64,000 nucleotides of DNA from an uncultured Collinsella sp. (GCA_900765115.1 CAAFQK010000109.1:1-64000), one strand, 5' to 3'; counted from the first letter of the stretch, positions 34,380-43,293 are shown. Notes: a model not told the origin generated them from the sequence alone. Translations and numbers: made by a program.

Positions 34380-35021
34380 CTACATCATCCCGCCTGCTCC
34401 CAGCAGCGGGCCCAATATGGACAGAAGCAACGCCGGCAAGATGAGCGTGCCGGTGGGAATCAGCAGCTTGACCGGCGCGCGCTCAATCTCGCGCTCGACT
34501 GCAGCGCGATGGGCCGCGCGAATCTCGCGACTTTGAGCCGCCAGCGTCTCGGCAAGCGGGGCACCGAGGGCAAGCGCCTGCCCCGCTGTGATGGCAAAGG
34601 TCTCGAGCGCCCGCACATCCAGGTCGCGCGCGGCCGCCAGAAGCTCGTCCTCGCGCGTCCCCACGCCCACCTGCCACGCCATGCAGGCTCGCTCAAGGCG
34701 GATCGCCAACGTCGATCGGCGATTGGCGCAAAAAACCTCAAGCGCCGCATCGAACGAAAGGCCGGCCGAAAGCCCCAGACGCACCACGTCGATCATCTCG
34801 GACACCTCGCCAAGCGACACCTGCGCCGTACCACCCGTGCCGAGCATGCCCTTCAACCGTGTTACCAGGACATCGGTCACCGAGCGGGCAGCCGCGACAA
34901 CCAGCAGCGCCTCGCATTTGCAGACCTGGGCGATCTTGCATGCGTCCGCACGATTGAGCCCCGTCGCGACAAACACGCTGAGCGCGCACAGGCATGCCGC
35001 GACCCCGACCAGGGCGCTCAT
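34380..35021 (-). CDS. tadC: TadC-like inner-membrane platform protein
   Basis: The 213-residue protein has hydrophobic segments at the N- and C-termini around a T2SSF-type domain (SEMIDVVRLGLSAGLSFDAA, ITAGQALALGAPLAETLAAQ). It is shorter than typical TadC (about 300 residues), lacking the N-terminal extension. The ATG at 35021 overlaps the tadB stop as ATGA. TadC pairs with TadB as the assembly platform for the ATPase. Confidence 0.82.
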   Translation of the reverse strand: MSALVGVAACLCALSVFVATGLNRADACKIAQVCKCEALLVVAAARSVTDVLVTRLKGMLGTGGTAQVSLGEVSEMIDVVRLGLSAGLSFDAALEVFCANRRSTLAIRLERACMAWQVGVGTREDELLAAARDLDVRALETFAITAGQALALGAPLAETLAAQSREIRAAHRAAVEREIERAPVKLLIPTGTLILPALLLSILGPLLGAGGMM

Positions 35022-35944
35022 AGCTCCACCCGCATAATGCGCCGGATAACCACCAGCGCGACGGCGTTGAGGGCAAGTCCCAGTACCACGGCACCGGCAC
35101 CCGCCGGCGTTGCAAGGCCGCGGCGAAAGTCGGCCGAAAGCAGCGCCAGCACCGCGCACATACCCGCCGGCATCGCCGAGACCATGTGTGCCGACATACG
35201 AGCCTGCGATGTCTTGACGTCCAAGCGGCGCTTGAGCTCAATGCGCTCCCCCACCATGCTCGACGCCTCGGACAACAGGTCGGCAAGCGGGGCACCGGTT
35301 CGCTGCGACACCTTAAGCGCCAAGGTGACAAGCGAAAGGCCGGGGGCATCGATACGGTCGAGTAGGTCATCCAACGCATCAGTCGCCGAGACGCCGCAGT
35401 CGATCGCCGCCGCCACGCGCAAAAACTCGGTATGCACCGGCTCTTGCGCGTGAGTTCCCACAAACCTCATGCCCTGGGCCAGCGAATGACCCGAGGCGAG
35501 CGACATAGAGAGCGCCGTAAAGGCCTCGGGCATGGCTTCTTCCACATCGTGTTGCTCGCGGCGACGGTCGAAGGTGTCGCGAGCGGCGCCTACGCCAAAC
35601 GGTGCGAGCAGCCCCAGGACAAAGCCGATGGGCGACAGCGATACGACAGTCAGGACAATGCCGCAGACACCACTCGATAGCAGCAAGCATGCCAGGCGCG
35701 CCTCGTCATCCTCGATAACAAGGCCAAGGCGATGTGCTGGAACCAGCGCCGCCCAGGAGCGGGCAATCTTTTTTAGCAGGTCGTTTTCTACCAACTCGCG
35801 CGGCAGCTTCTCGACCACCGACTCAAGCGCATGACTGACCAGTTCCGCCGGCGGCACGCGCGACACACGAGGCTCCGCCCCGCACGCCACCGCGGCAGAA
35901 AGCCCTGTCAAGCCCCCTACGACGAGGGGCACAACGATCTCCAT
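35018..35944 (-). CDS. tadB: TadB-like inner-membrane platform protein
   Basis: The 308-residue protein has membrane helices at residues 3-22, 85-120 and 250-300, and the T2SSF core AMPEAFTALSMSLASGHSLA followed by GVSATDALDDLLDRIDAPGL. Length and topology match TadB. A good site (GAGGTGG) precedes the ATG, which lies inside the end of tadA by 28 bases. Confidence 0.85.
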   Translation of the reverse strand: MEIVVPLVVGGLTGLSAAVACGAEPRVSRVPPAELVSHALESVVEKLPRELVENDLLKKIARSWAALVPAHRLGLVIEDDEARLACLLLSSGVCGIVLTVVSLSPIGFVLGLLAPFGVGAARDTFDRRREQHDVEEAMPEAFTALSMSLASGHSLAQGMRFVGTHAQEPVHTEFLRVAAAIDCGVSATDALDDLLDRIDAPGLSLVTLALKVSQRTGAPLADLLSEASSMVGERIELKRRLDVKTSQARMSAHMVSAMPAGMCAVLALLSADFRRGLATPAGAGAVVLGLALNAVALVVIRRIMRVEL

Positions 35945-37245
35945 TCGTCCACCTCCTCTTGCGTGAGCGTTCCCGAGCGCAGGCCCTCCGCGATAAACGG
36001 AGGCTCGCGATCGAGCGTCCAGGTGCGCGCGGCGGCATCGAACGTCACGTAGCGCTCAAGCTCCACGCCGCCTGACGTGCCGCGTCGCACCCCCGAATAG
36101 GAGGACACGAAACGCCTGCCGTCCGCATGACGCTCGGACATCACGATGCCGTCGAGCGCCATGGCAATCTGCTCCTCGATAAGCTCGCTCGGCAGATCGA
36201 TGCCATAGCGCGCAAGCAGCGTCAAACGCACCACGGTCTCCTGCTCGGTGCCCGCATGAAGCGTGGTGAGCGATCCGTCGTGCCCGGTGTTCATGGCCTG
36301 CAGCATGTCGCAACATTCCGCACCGCGCACCTCACCCACCACAATACGGTCGGGACGCATGCGCAGGGCGTTGGTCACCAGATCGCGGATTGTCACCGCG
36401 CCCTCGCCCTCAATTGAAGCCTCGCGCGCCTCCAGGCGAACCACATGCGGGTGATGCGCAAACTTGAGCTCGGCGGAGTCCTCGATCGTCACGATGCGCT
36501 CGCCGGTGGATATCTCGCACGACAGCGCGTTGAGCAGCGTGGTCTTGCCCGATCCCGTGCCACCCGCAACCGCCAGATCTTGACGCAGCGACACCGCACA
36601 CGACAGCAGTTGCGCATACCAAAGCGGCAGCGACCCCAGGCCCACAAGCTCGTCCAACGAACAGATGCGATCTGAGAACTTGCGAATGGTGAGGATTGGT
36701 CCATCAATCGCCACGGGCGGGATCACCGCGTTGACGCGATAGCCCGTCTTGAGGCGGGCGTTGACAATGGGGCTGCGCTCGTCGATGCGCCTGCCCAGCG
36801 GCGAGATGATGCGGTCGATGAGCACGCGGATCTGCTCGTCATCCTCAAATGCATGCTCGATGGGATATAAGACGCCGCCGCGTTCAAAGAAAGCCGAGCG
36901 GCAACCGTTGACCATGATCTCGGTGACGGTGTCGTCCTCGATGAGCGGCTGCAGCGGGCCCAGGCCCACCACGTCGTCCAAGATCTCGTCGATGATGGTC
37001 TCGCGCTCGGGCGTCGCCAGGTCGCCCGGCTCCTCCACGTTGAGCGCCGCCTCCACCGCAGGACGCAATTCCGAGCGGGCGCGCGCCGGATCGATGTATG
37101 CGCTGATACGCGCCACCTCGTCATAGCCCATGCGGTCCATCACGGCGCGCTTGGTGCGGCGCTTGACGGCACGGTGGCGCCCCGCATCAACAGGCGCCGC
37201 CGCCGCGGCCGCACCGGCTTCCTTAATCCTTGTTTGCAAGCTCAT
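35917..37245 (-). CDS. tadA: TadA/CpaF secretion ATPase
   Basis: The 442-residue type II/IV secretion ATPase contains LAVAGGTGSGKTTLLNALSC (Walker A), IVTIEDSAELKFAHHPHVVR (Asp box), MRPDRIVVGEVRGAECCDML (Walker B) and AMNTGHDGSLTTLHAGTEQE (His box). The CpaF-type N-terminal helical domain is present. It powers extension, and probably retraction, of the Flp pilus from the cytoplasm. It overlaps cpaE by 4 bases. Confidence 0.93.
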   Translation of the reverse strand: MSLQTRIKEAGAAAAAAPVDAGRHRAVKRRTKRAVMDRMGYDEVARISAYIDPARARSELRPAVEAALNVEEPGDLATPERETIIDEILDDVVGLGPLQPLIEDDTVTEIMVNGCRSAFFERGGVLYPIEHAFEDDEQIRVLIDRIISPLGRRIDERSPIVNARLKTGYRVNAVIPPVAIDGPILTIRKFSDRICSLDELVGLGSLPLWYAQLLSCAVSLRQDLAVAGGTGSGKTTLLNALSCEISTGERIVTIEDSAELKFAHHPHVVRLEAREASIEGEGAVTIRDLVTNALRMRPDRIVVGEVRGAECCDMLQAMNTGHDGSLTTLHAGTEQETVVRLTLLARYGIDLPSELIEEQIAMALDGIVMSERHADGRRFVSSYSGVRRGTSGGVELERYVTFDAAARTWTLDREPPFIAEGLRSGTLTQEEVDEWRSLCPSS

Positions 37246-38885
37246 CGCGAATCACCCTCGCGCGACCAGGGAAGACGGATACGTGGGCGCTCGGTGCGCG
37301 TCGCGCGGTCGGTGACCATGTCACTCCAGGGACCGACGGCGCAGCCCAGCTCCACGAGCATCTCGCGCGTGGCTTCGCGCACGCTGGTGGCAAAAGCGCT
37401 GGTCTGGCCCACCGCCTCGTCAGCACGGCCGAATGCCATGAGCGCCGTCAAGTCCTGCCCGCCGTCGGCGATGCGAATCTTGGAGCTCAACGCGCAGGCA
37501 ATCTCAAAGCGCATGGCGACATCCTCGTCGGCGCCGCGCGCGCCAAACCGGTTGAATACGGCGCTCATGCGCGTACGCGGCACGCCCACACGGCTCGCCA
37601 GCTCGATGACGCGCGCCGCGGACGTCGCAGACGACACCGATGGATCGCCCACGACCAGGCAGCGGTCGCTTGCCGCCACTGCGGCCGCCACGGCGTCGCC
37701 CCAAAAGACCGAGGTGTCGACAAGCACCACGTCGGATTCACGGCGCAAGACGTCGAGCAGCAGCTCCACCGGGCGCGCCATGAGCTCGGCCTGTTCGGGC
37801 GCGGCGACCGGGCCCCAAAGCGTGACGCCCGGGGCCACGCGCATCGAGGCGGCCACGATGTCCGATTCGGCGAGTGCGCCCGCAGCCGATGGCTCGATAA
37901 GCGTCGCCATGTCATGCGGGGCATCGGCACCCAGCAGGTCGTAGAGGTTTCCAAACATCAGGTCCAAGTCGAGCACGGCAGCACGCAGGCCCAGCAGCGA
38001 CGCCGCGTGCGCCATGGCGGCGACGATCGTCGACTTGCCGCAACCGCCCGAACCCGAGACGGCGCAGACAACCGGGGCTCGATGCGACGAAGCGGCGGCA
38101 TCCGCCGACGGCGTGGGGGCAGGCGGCGCCGGCACGGGCGGCAACGTCCCCGTCTCCCCGGAAGCGCTCATATGCTGCGCCCAAGCCGGCATGGCAGGCT
38201 GCTCGGTCCGCGGGGCCGAATCTGGGAACTTCACGGTCGCATCGACACGAACATTGTCGTTCCCGGCAAGTCCCTCAACCTCGTCGAGCTCATCGACCAG
38301 GCTCACGCCATGCACGTATCCCATATCTACAGCCAAAAGATCCTCGCCATACGGCACCGGCTCTCCGACTTCATCGTATGCAAGGGGGTCCCGGGGACAC
38401 CGACCATGCTCGGCTTCCGCTTTTCCACAATCATCAACACGCGGGCCTCTTGTAGCGCGAGGCGCCCCGGGTTCCCTATCAACAAAAGCATCGGGCTCAA
38501 TCGTCAGACACCGGTCGCAATCAACCGTTCCCTCGCCCGCGCGCCCGTTGCCGCATATGCTGCGCGCAGCGATAACCTCGGTCGCCCCTGCGCGAAACAG
38601 CCTCTCGATATCCGAAGGATCGAGCGTCTCTATCAGTACGACCACGCGGCTCACGCGGCCCTCGGCCGTCAGGCGCGCAACGGTCTTTCGCACGTCTTCG
38701 GCATCGAACAGGGCTGCCGCGATAATCGCCGCCCCGCGACGCGACGGAAACGCCCGAGCCATGGAAATCAGCCCGTCCAGGTCACCCACGCGAAGCACCT
38801 GTGCACCTGCATCACGGCCCTCGACTTCCCGCTGCAACAGCCCGTAATCGCCGCACGCGCAGCACGCAAGCCAGATCGCCTTCAT
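37242..38885 (-). CDS. cpaE: TadZ/CpaE-like ParA-family ATPase
   Basis: This 547-residue protein has a divergent receiver-like N-terminal domain (about 1-115), a proline-rich, acidic linker (about 120-265), and a MinD/ParA ATPase domain starting VVCAVSGSGGCGKSTIVAAM (deviant Walker A with the signature Gly-Cys-Gly-Lys-Ser-Thr) with VLDLDLMFGNLYDLLGADAP and SDVVLVDTSVFWGD. CpaE/TadZ proteins localise the pilus machine at the pole. The linker is longer than usual. ATG at 38885 overlaps the cpaB stop. Confidence 0.85.
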   Translation of the reverse strand: MKAIWLACCACGDYGLLQREVEGRDAGAQVLRVGDLDGLISMARAFPSRRGAAIIAAALFDAEDVRKTVARLTAEGRVSRVVVLIETLDPSDIERLFRAGATEVIAARSICGNGRAGEGTVDCDRCLTIEPDAFVDREPGAPRATRGPRVDDCGKAEAEHGRCPRDPLAYDEVGEPVPYGEDLLAVDMGYVHGVSLVDELDEVEGLAGNDNVRVDATVKFPDSAPRTEQPAMPAWAQHMSASGETGTLPPVPAPPAPTPSADAAASSHRAPVVCAVSGSGGCGKSTIVAAMAHAASLLGLRAAVLDLDLMFGNLYDLLGADAPHDMATLIEPSAAGALAESDIVAASMRVAPGVTLWGPVAAPEQAELMARPVELLLDVLRRESDVVLVDTSVFWGDAVAAAVAASDRCLVVGDPSVSSATSAARVIELASRVGVPRTRMSAVFNRFGARGADEDVAMRFEIACALSSKIRIADGGQDLTALMAFGRADEAVGQTSAFATSVREATREMLVELGCAVGPWSDMVTDRATRTERPRIRLPWSREGDSR

Positions 38886-39544
38886 CACTCGTCGCCTCCG
38901 CTCTTTTTGCCGCGCGCCGTGGCGGGAATCGTCAAGCTGACCGTTCCCTTGCCCGAGGCTCCCAGCAGTTCCTTGACGTCTTCGGGGTCAGCCGCCAGCG
39001 TCACCCATTCGATCTTGCCCTCGCGCGTGGCACCGGAATCCTCACTGGTATCGATTACGTACGCGCCGCACAGCCGATCGGTTACGCCGTCTTTTTGCAC
39101 ATACACATCCACGTAGCTGCCCACGCCCGTGGCGCCGCCGACCGAGTGCTCGGCATCGACCGCCACCGAAACGGCGACCTTGCCCTTAGGCACCTCGAGC
39201 TTGTGGCTCTCGGCCTTGGTGTAGACATTGCAGATCACGGCGTTTTTGGGAATACGCGAAGTCGTCACGTCGCCGCGCACCTGGCGCAGCTCGGTCACCG
39301 CGTCACGCGGCAGCAGACTTGTCAGCCATTCCTGGGTTATGACATTGGTCTCATCGAGGGTCTCGCCCACATCGATATCGCGCGCCGCGACGCATACCTC
39401 GACGCGATCGCCACCGTACTTGGCCAAGGTCTCAGCCTGGACCTGTTCGGCTTGCGAGCGGATCGACGAGCCGTAAACCATGCAGAGCAGAGCAGCGAGC
39501 ACGCCCGCGACCAGACTGATGGCGATGCGCTTGCTCTTGTTCAC
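38885..39544 (-). CDS. cpaB: CpaB/RcpC-like pilus assembly protein (SAF domain)
   Basis: The 219-residue protein has one N-terminal membrane helix (ISLVAGVLAALLCMVYGSSI), then a SAF domain (VEVCVAARDIDVGETLDETN, and TTSRIPKNAVICNVYT) and the RcpC C-terminal region (GKVAVSVAVDAEHSVGGATG). It starts the Tad operon. GTG at 39544 with AGGAG five bases upstream is the better start; the ATG 15 bases earlier lacks a site. In diderms CpaB works with the secretin; no secretin is present here, so it must act on a monoderm envelope. Confidence 0.85.
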   Translation of the reverse strand: MNKSKRIAISLVAGVLAALLCMVYGSSIRSQAEQVQAETLAKYGGDRVEVCVAARDIDVGETLDETNVITQEWLTSLLPRDAVTELRQVRGDVTTSRIPKNAVICNVYTKAESHKLEVPKGKVAVSVAVDAEHSVGGATGVGSYVDVYVQKDGVTDRLCGAYVIDTSEDSGATREGKIEWVTLAADPEDVKELLGASGKGTVSLTIPATARGKKSGGDE

Positions 39545-39749
39545 GGCCGCTCCTCTCATGGCAGTGCCGGGCGAATGCCCGTACCACCATTGTCTGGGCG
39601 GTCAGAGTGCAAAGCGGCGCAATCGCGATCTTGGTTTTCGATGTCAAACCAATCGCTGACCAGAAGCTGACCAGCCCGTCAAGCTCGTGGCAAGGTTTTG
39701 GTCAGCACGTCAGCAAACTGCATGTTTCGAGGCTTTTCCGCAGCAAAAA

Positions 39750-39779
39750 AGCCGTCTCCCGAACAGTTGGGAGACGGCT
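39750..39779 (-). terminator. Terminator after rsgA
   Basis: AGCCGTCTCCC pairs with GGGAGACGGCT around an 8-base loop, and on the minus strand six T residues follow. It lies about 20 bp past the rsgA stop. Confidence 0.85.
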
Positions 39780-39796
39780 GTCATAGAAAAAATCAA

Positions 39797-40981
39797 TTAC
39801 AGATGGACATCGGGATCGAGCATTTGAGCACTCACGCGCATGGATGACGCCAGGCTTTGGAACGTTTCCAAACGCAGGCTGTCGATCTGCCCGGCACCCT
39901 CGGCCTCGCGAACGGCACAACCCGGCTCATGGGTATGTGTGCAATCGCCAAACCGGCACGCGCGCGATGCCTCGACAATCTCGGGGAAAGCGCGCGCCAG
40001 ACCTCGCTCGTGACCCACGAGCGGTAGGCTGCGCAGGCCCGGAGCATCGGCGATCACGCCGGCGTCGCCCGGCAGCGCCACCATCACGCGCGCGACGGTA
40101 GTGTGACGGCCCTGGTCGTCGCGTTCACGCACACCGCCGGTCGCCAACGTATCGTGGCCCAGCAGTGCATTGAGCAGCGTCGACTTGCCGGCACCCGACT
40201 CGCCCAGAATCATGGCACAGCTCCCGGCAGGCACGCAGGCACGGACCTCGTCCAGGCCGCGGCCCTCGGCAGAGGACGTCACGATCACGCGCACGTCCGA
40301 ACCCACCAGGCGGCGCACGCGGTCCAGATCGCGCTCGAGCTCCTCGGCATCGCAGCGGTCAGCTTTGGTGAGTACCACCACCGGCTCGGCATCGCAGTCG
40401 AGCGCCAACACCAGAGAGCGCGCCACGCGGTCGAGCAGCACCTCACCGGCACCGAGCGCCTGCACGATTAGCACGCTATCCACGTTGGAGCAGAGCACCT
40501 GGCGCTCTCCACGGGCACGGCCGCGCCAACGCTCAAAGCTCGTACGGCGCGGTAGCACGCACTCGATCACGCCCATGTCGTGCCCGGGCGCACGACGTAC
40601 CGCCACGCGGTCGCCCACGGCAGGCAGCAGGACCTCGTCCTCGCCGCGCGACTTGGCAAACCCCACGGCATGCTCGGCACGAAAGGTGTCGTCGGCAGTG
40701 GCCACCAGCGGAAACCCGCGATCCAGGCGAATAACGGCACCCAGCTGCATCTGCTCGGGCTCCTCGGCCTGTGCGCAAAAGTCGTCAAATGCAGCCTGCT
40801 GAGCCGCATCGACCGGCAGGTCATCGAACGCCGGAACATCCTGTAGCGCGTCGAGTCCCGGCACGCTTGCCAGCAGCTCCTCGGCAGACGCGGGAGCTTC
40901 GGTCGCAAGCTTCCGACGACGATCGCGCTTAGCCCGCGCCCCCGTCGTCTTTTTCTTCGCCTTAGCCTTAGCCTTGCCCAC
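39797..40981 (-). CDS. rsgA: Ribosome small-subunit-dependent GTPase A
   Basis: The 394-residue protein shows the circularly permuted GTPase order of RsgA: an OB-like N-terminal domain (GDRVAVRRAPG), G4 VVVLTKADRCD before G1 ILGESGAGKSTLLNALLGHD, the G2/G3 region (RHTTVAR, then DAPGLRSLPL), and a C-terminal zinc knuckle CRFGDCTHTHEPGC. It matures the 30S subunit. The first 60 residues are Lys/Ala-rich and extra to the family. GTG at 40981 with GGGAGG upstream is preferred over the longer frame. Confidence 0.92.
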   Translation of the reverse strand: MGKAKAKAKKKTTGARAKRDRRRKLATEAPASAEELLASVPGLDALQDVPAFDDLPVDAAQQAAFDDFCAQAEEPEQMQLGAVIRLDRGFPLVATADDTFRAEHAVGFAKSRGEDEVLLPAVGDRVAVRRAPGHDMGVIECVLPRRTSFERWRGRARGERQVLCSNVDSVLIVQALGAGEVLLDRVARSLVLALDCDAEPVVVLTKADRCDAEELERDLDRVRRLVGSDVRVIVTSSAEGRGLDEVRACVPAGSCAMILGESGAGKSTLLNALLGHDTLATGGVRERDDQGRHTTVARVMVALPGDAGVIADAPGLRSLPLVGHERGLARAFPEIVEASRACRFGDCTHTHEPGCAVREAEGAGQIDSLRLETFQSLASSMRVSAQMLDPDVHL

Positions 40982-41022
40982 AAACGCCTCCCAGCACAAA
41001 ACCACACAACTGAGCAGGTATT

Positions 41023-41274
41023 TTAACGCATTGTTCCGTCCGACTTACCAAATGCTGCGGCGTACTCGTCATCATCCATCCAACCGATGATGTCGCCGGG
41101 CTTGCAATGAAGCGCCTCGCACATTGCTTGAAGTGTAGAAAAGCGGATCCCCTTGAGTCTTCCCGTTTTAATTCGAGACAGATTAACAGGCGATATTCCA
41201 ATGATTTCGGCAAGTTCCTGCGACGAGATTTTACGGTCCGCCATCACGCGGTCAAGACGCATAACAATCGGCAC
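41023..41274 (-). CDS. XRE-family regulator (YozG-like)
   Basis: The 83-residue protein is a single Cro/CI-type helix-turn-helix: MRLDRVMADRKISSQELAEI, IGISPVNLSRIKTGRLKGIR and EALHCKPGDIIGW. This short form, with the CKPGDI end, is the YozG type that commonly accompanies a DUF2975 membrane protein, as here. GTG at 41274 follows AGGGGG. It could control its own operon and the divergent cassette at 41936. Confidence 0.85.
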   Translation of the reverse strand: MPIVMRLDRVMADRKISSQELAEIIGISPVNLSRIKTGRLKGIRFSTLQAMCEALHCKPGDIIGWMDDDEYAAAFGKSDGTMR

Positions 41275-41285
41275 CGTGCCACCCC

Positions 41286-41774
41286 CTAGAGAATCTCGTC
41301 TGCATCTTCCTGCAATACCCTACCGTATTCAAAGACCCCCGCCAACGCAAAGAAAACGAGTCCGTAAGAAAGCGATTGAAAATCAAACTCGGGAAACACG
41401 GGCTCAGCCGTTCCAAGAACATTGCTGTATGGTAATTGAATCGTCGGCCATATGATGCTGATGACGGCTTTTACCGACATCAGGAGGCCAGCCGCGACCA
41501 AAATCCTGGTCTGCCACTTACCAAAAGGACGACCCTCATGCCTGACTTTCGCCGTCAGAATCGTAAACAGGAGAAACGTTGCAGCGTCGCAAAGCGTGCT
41601 AACCATAAACAAGAGCAGAAATCCGCCGCTCACCGCAGAGATACCCTCGATGAGCAACAGGTTCGCAAGATGAACGAACAACACCACGCAACATAGCGCT
41701 TGAACCGCCAGGGCGATACAGAAGATTGTCAGAAAACTCGTCGTCAACCGCAGATGTATATCGCGATCTTTCAT
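41286..41774 (-). CDS. DUF2975 family membrane protein
   Basis: The 162-residue protein has four predicted membrane helices (about residues 10-35, 45-70, 85-105 and 130-150) and RHEGRPFGKWQTRILVAAGL between helices 2 and 3, the DUF2975 signature. ATG at 41774 is preceded by GGAGG. The function of the family is unknown; it is genetically tied to YozG-type regulators and the two genes are 12 bp apart, one operon. Confidence 0.82.
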   Translation of the reverse strand: MKDRDIHLRLTTSFLTIFCIALAVQALCCVVLFVHLANLLLIEGISAVSGGFLLLFMVSTLCDAATFLLFTILTAKVRHEGRPFGKWQTRILVAAGLLMSVKAVISIIWPTIQLPYSNVLGTAEPVFPEFDFQSLSYGLVFFALAGVFEYGRVLQEDADEIL

Positions 41775-41898
41775 TTCTCCTCCTTTTTTCCTTATTTCCC
41801 TGCGTTCATTGTACTTTTCAATCCAACCGCTCTCGCTCAAAACCATTTACCAGCAAATCAATACCGTTCATTTTTAAAACTCTTTATTTAATGTTTTA

Positions 41899-41920
41899 TA
41901 TAAAGTAATTTACCTTTATA
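41899..41920 (+). promoter_or_regulatory. Operator-like palindrome before the thioredoxin-like gene
   Basis: TATAAAG and its exact complement CTTTATA are separated by 8 bases, directly upstream of the GGAGG of the gene at 41936, in AT-rich promoter-like sequence. The nearby XRE regulator is an obvious candidate to bind. A -10-like TATAAA overlaps the left half. Confidence 0.45.
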
Positions 41921-41935
41921 GAGTTTGGAGGACCC

Positions 41936-42370
41936 ATGAGAAAGCAAGCCGTCCTTATCCTTATCTTATCGCTGTCCCTTTTCGCCCTCTTCTCGTCAGT
42001 ACGAACCAATTCCGATCCAATCAATATCTCATTGCCCGAATTTCGATCGAAATTAAGCAGAGGCGAATCTTTTATCGTGCAAATTGAGCTGGAGGGCTGC
42101 CCGGCCTGTGAAGAGCTCCGTGCGGCAGAACGCTCGCTTTCGCCGAGTCTCAAGAACGACATCGAGATCCTCGTTGTCCCTAAGAGCCAAAAGGAGGTTG
42201 ATAGGGAAACACTTAAGGCGCTTCTGCCGTCATTCGAGTTTTATCCTTCAATTTTTGCCATCTCTGAAGGAAAGATAGCGTCCGAGTTCGACCTTTCCAC
42301 GCTTGATTCGTTTGAAATGCGTTTCACGGATTGGAGGCTGAATCTGAACAACACAGCAATGTCAAGCTAA
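41936..42370 (+). CDS. Exported thioredoxin-fold protein with CPAC motif
   Basis: The 144-residue protein has a Sec signal or membrane anchor (MRKQAVLILILSLSLFALFS), then a thioredoxin-like domain with IVQIELEGCPACEELRAAER, i.e. a CxxC redox centre at residues 55-58, and a YPSIFAISEGK strand with the expected cis-Pro position. It resembles the thioredoxin-type accessory proteins of disulfide-containing bacteriocin loci more than housekeeping thioredoxin. GGAGG precedes the ATG by 5 bases. It is the first of three co-directional genes (gaps of 17 and 9 bp) and may oxidise the two cysteines of the next product. Confidence 0.75.
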   Translation: MRKQAVLILILSLSLFALFSSVRTNSDPINISLPEFRSKLSRGESFIVQIELEGCPACEELRAAERSLSPSLKNDIEILVVPKSQKEVDRETLKALLPSFEFYPSIFAISEGKIASEFDLSTLDSFEMRFTDWRLNLNNTAMSS

Positions 42371-42387
42371 ATGTCAGGAGGATACAC

Positions 42388-42885
42388 ATGCTACGCAACG
42401 TTCCCGTAAGCCGTAAGTCATTCATCGCAAGCGCAGTTGCGCTTTGCTCAATTGCCATTTCACCAAAGCAATCTAAGGCGCAACCTCTTGAAGTAGAGTT
42501 CCCTTCTGCCGAAGAGTACATTGAAGCTGTCAATGAGTCCGGCACAGGATGGACGACATACGCACTAGATGAAAACGGAGATGTCCAAATTATCGATCGA
42601 TTCCAGACCCTGTCTTTGGATGATTTAGCAGCTGCCACACGCGGCGCTAAAGAATGGATCGTCAAAATTGCCATTTTTATTGGAAAAGAACTCATCGGCT
42701 ATGTAACGGGGCTTGTAATCGACGGACTGATTAAGAAGATCATAAGCAAAACCGGAGGTTATTGGCCTGAGTATGCAGCAAAGCAACTCCTTGGACACCC
42801 CGTACCCGCAGGCAACGCGTACCGTCTACCTTGCAGCGTCTATCCCCCCAACTCCGGAGAATACATTCGTTGTATAAATAGTTAG
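42388..42885 (+). CDS. Secreted two-cysteine protein with long hydrophobic helix, bacteriocin-like
   Basis: A 165-residue protein with an N-terminal signal (SRKSFIASAVALCSIAIS, cleavage near residue 31 after SKA). The mature part starts acidic and soluble, then has a continuous hydrophobic, Gly-spaced stretch at about 88-120 (WIVKIAIFIGKELIGYVTGL, then IKKIISK). It ends in a tail with two Cys (residues 149 and 162). AGGAGG lies 6 bases before the ATG. Nothing is recognised by family. The layout of a pore-forming type helix plus a disulfide tail, beside a CPAC thioredoxin and a small membrane protein, suggests a toxin or antimicrobial protein. This is inference. Confidence 0.65.
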   Translation: MLRNVPVSRKSFIASAVALCSIAISPKQSKAQPLEVEFPSAEEYIEAVNESGTGWTTYALDENGDVQIIDRFQTLSLDDLAAATRGAKEWIVKIAIFIGKELIGYVTGLVIDGLIKKIISKTGGYWPEYAAKQLLGHPVPAGNAYRLPCSVYPPNSGEYIRCINS

Positions 42886-42894
42886 GATACGGCT

Positions 42895-43224
42895 ATGTTG
42901 CCAGTCATCATTGCCCCCGTAATTGGTGTATGGGGCATCCAGTATTTCCTCAACAAGAAGTGGCTCTGGGGCATTGGGTGCATAGCGATAACATTAATAT
43001 GCTATTTCCTTAGCCTTATTGTCAAAGCATGCTGGCCGAGTGCCATCTCTTTTGGAATTGCTCTTCTCAGCTCGGTCCAGCTATATGGAAGCAAAAAGGG
43101 TTTGTCCTTCTTTAGTGCCCTGATATCGGCTCCGCTACCTCTGCAAATCTACTGGGGAATTATGGCCGTCATCGTTCTCTTTATGCCTCAAATCCCCTTC
43201 AGCGACGTTCCCGGCTTCTCCTAA
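42895..43224 (+). CDS. Small polytopic membrane protein, possible immunity protein
   Basis: The 109-residue protein is nearly all membrane: four hydrophobic segments (about residues 2-18, 24-43, 46-63 and 84-100) with short polar turns. No family is recognised. It follows the secreted two-cysteine protein by 9 bp (AGGA before the ATG) and ends the three-gene unit. Small membrane proteins in that place often give immunity to a co-encoded bacteriocin; here this is only a positional argument. Confidence 0.6.
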   Translation: MLPVIIAPVIGVWGIQYFLNKKWLWGIGCIAITLICYFLSLIVKACWPSAISFGIALLSSVQLYGSKKGLSFFSALISAPLPLQIYWGIMAVIVLFMPQIPFSDVPGFS

Positions 43225-43293
43225 CGCGTCGCCGATTCAACCCCATACAATCCAGTTCACAAAAAGAGTCGGTCGAGCAAATGCTCTAAAAAA

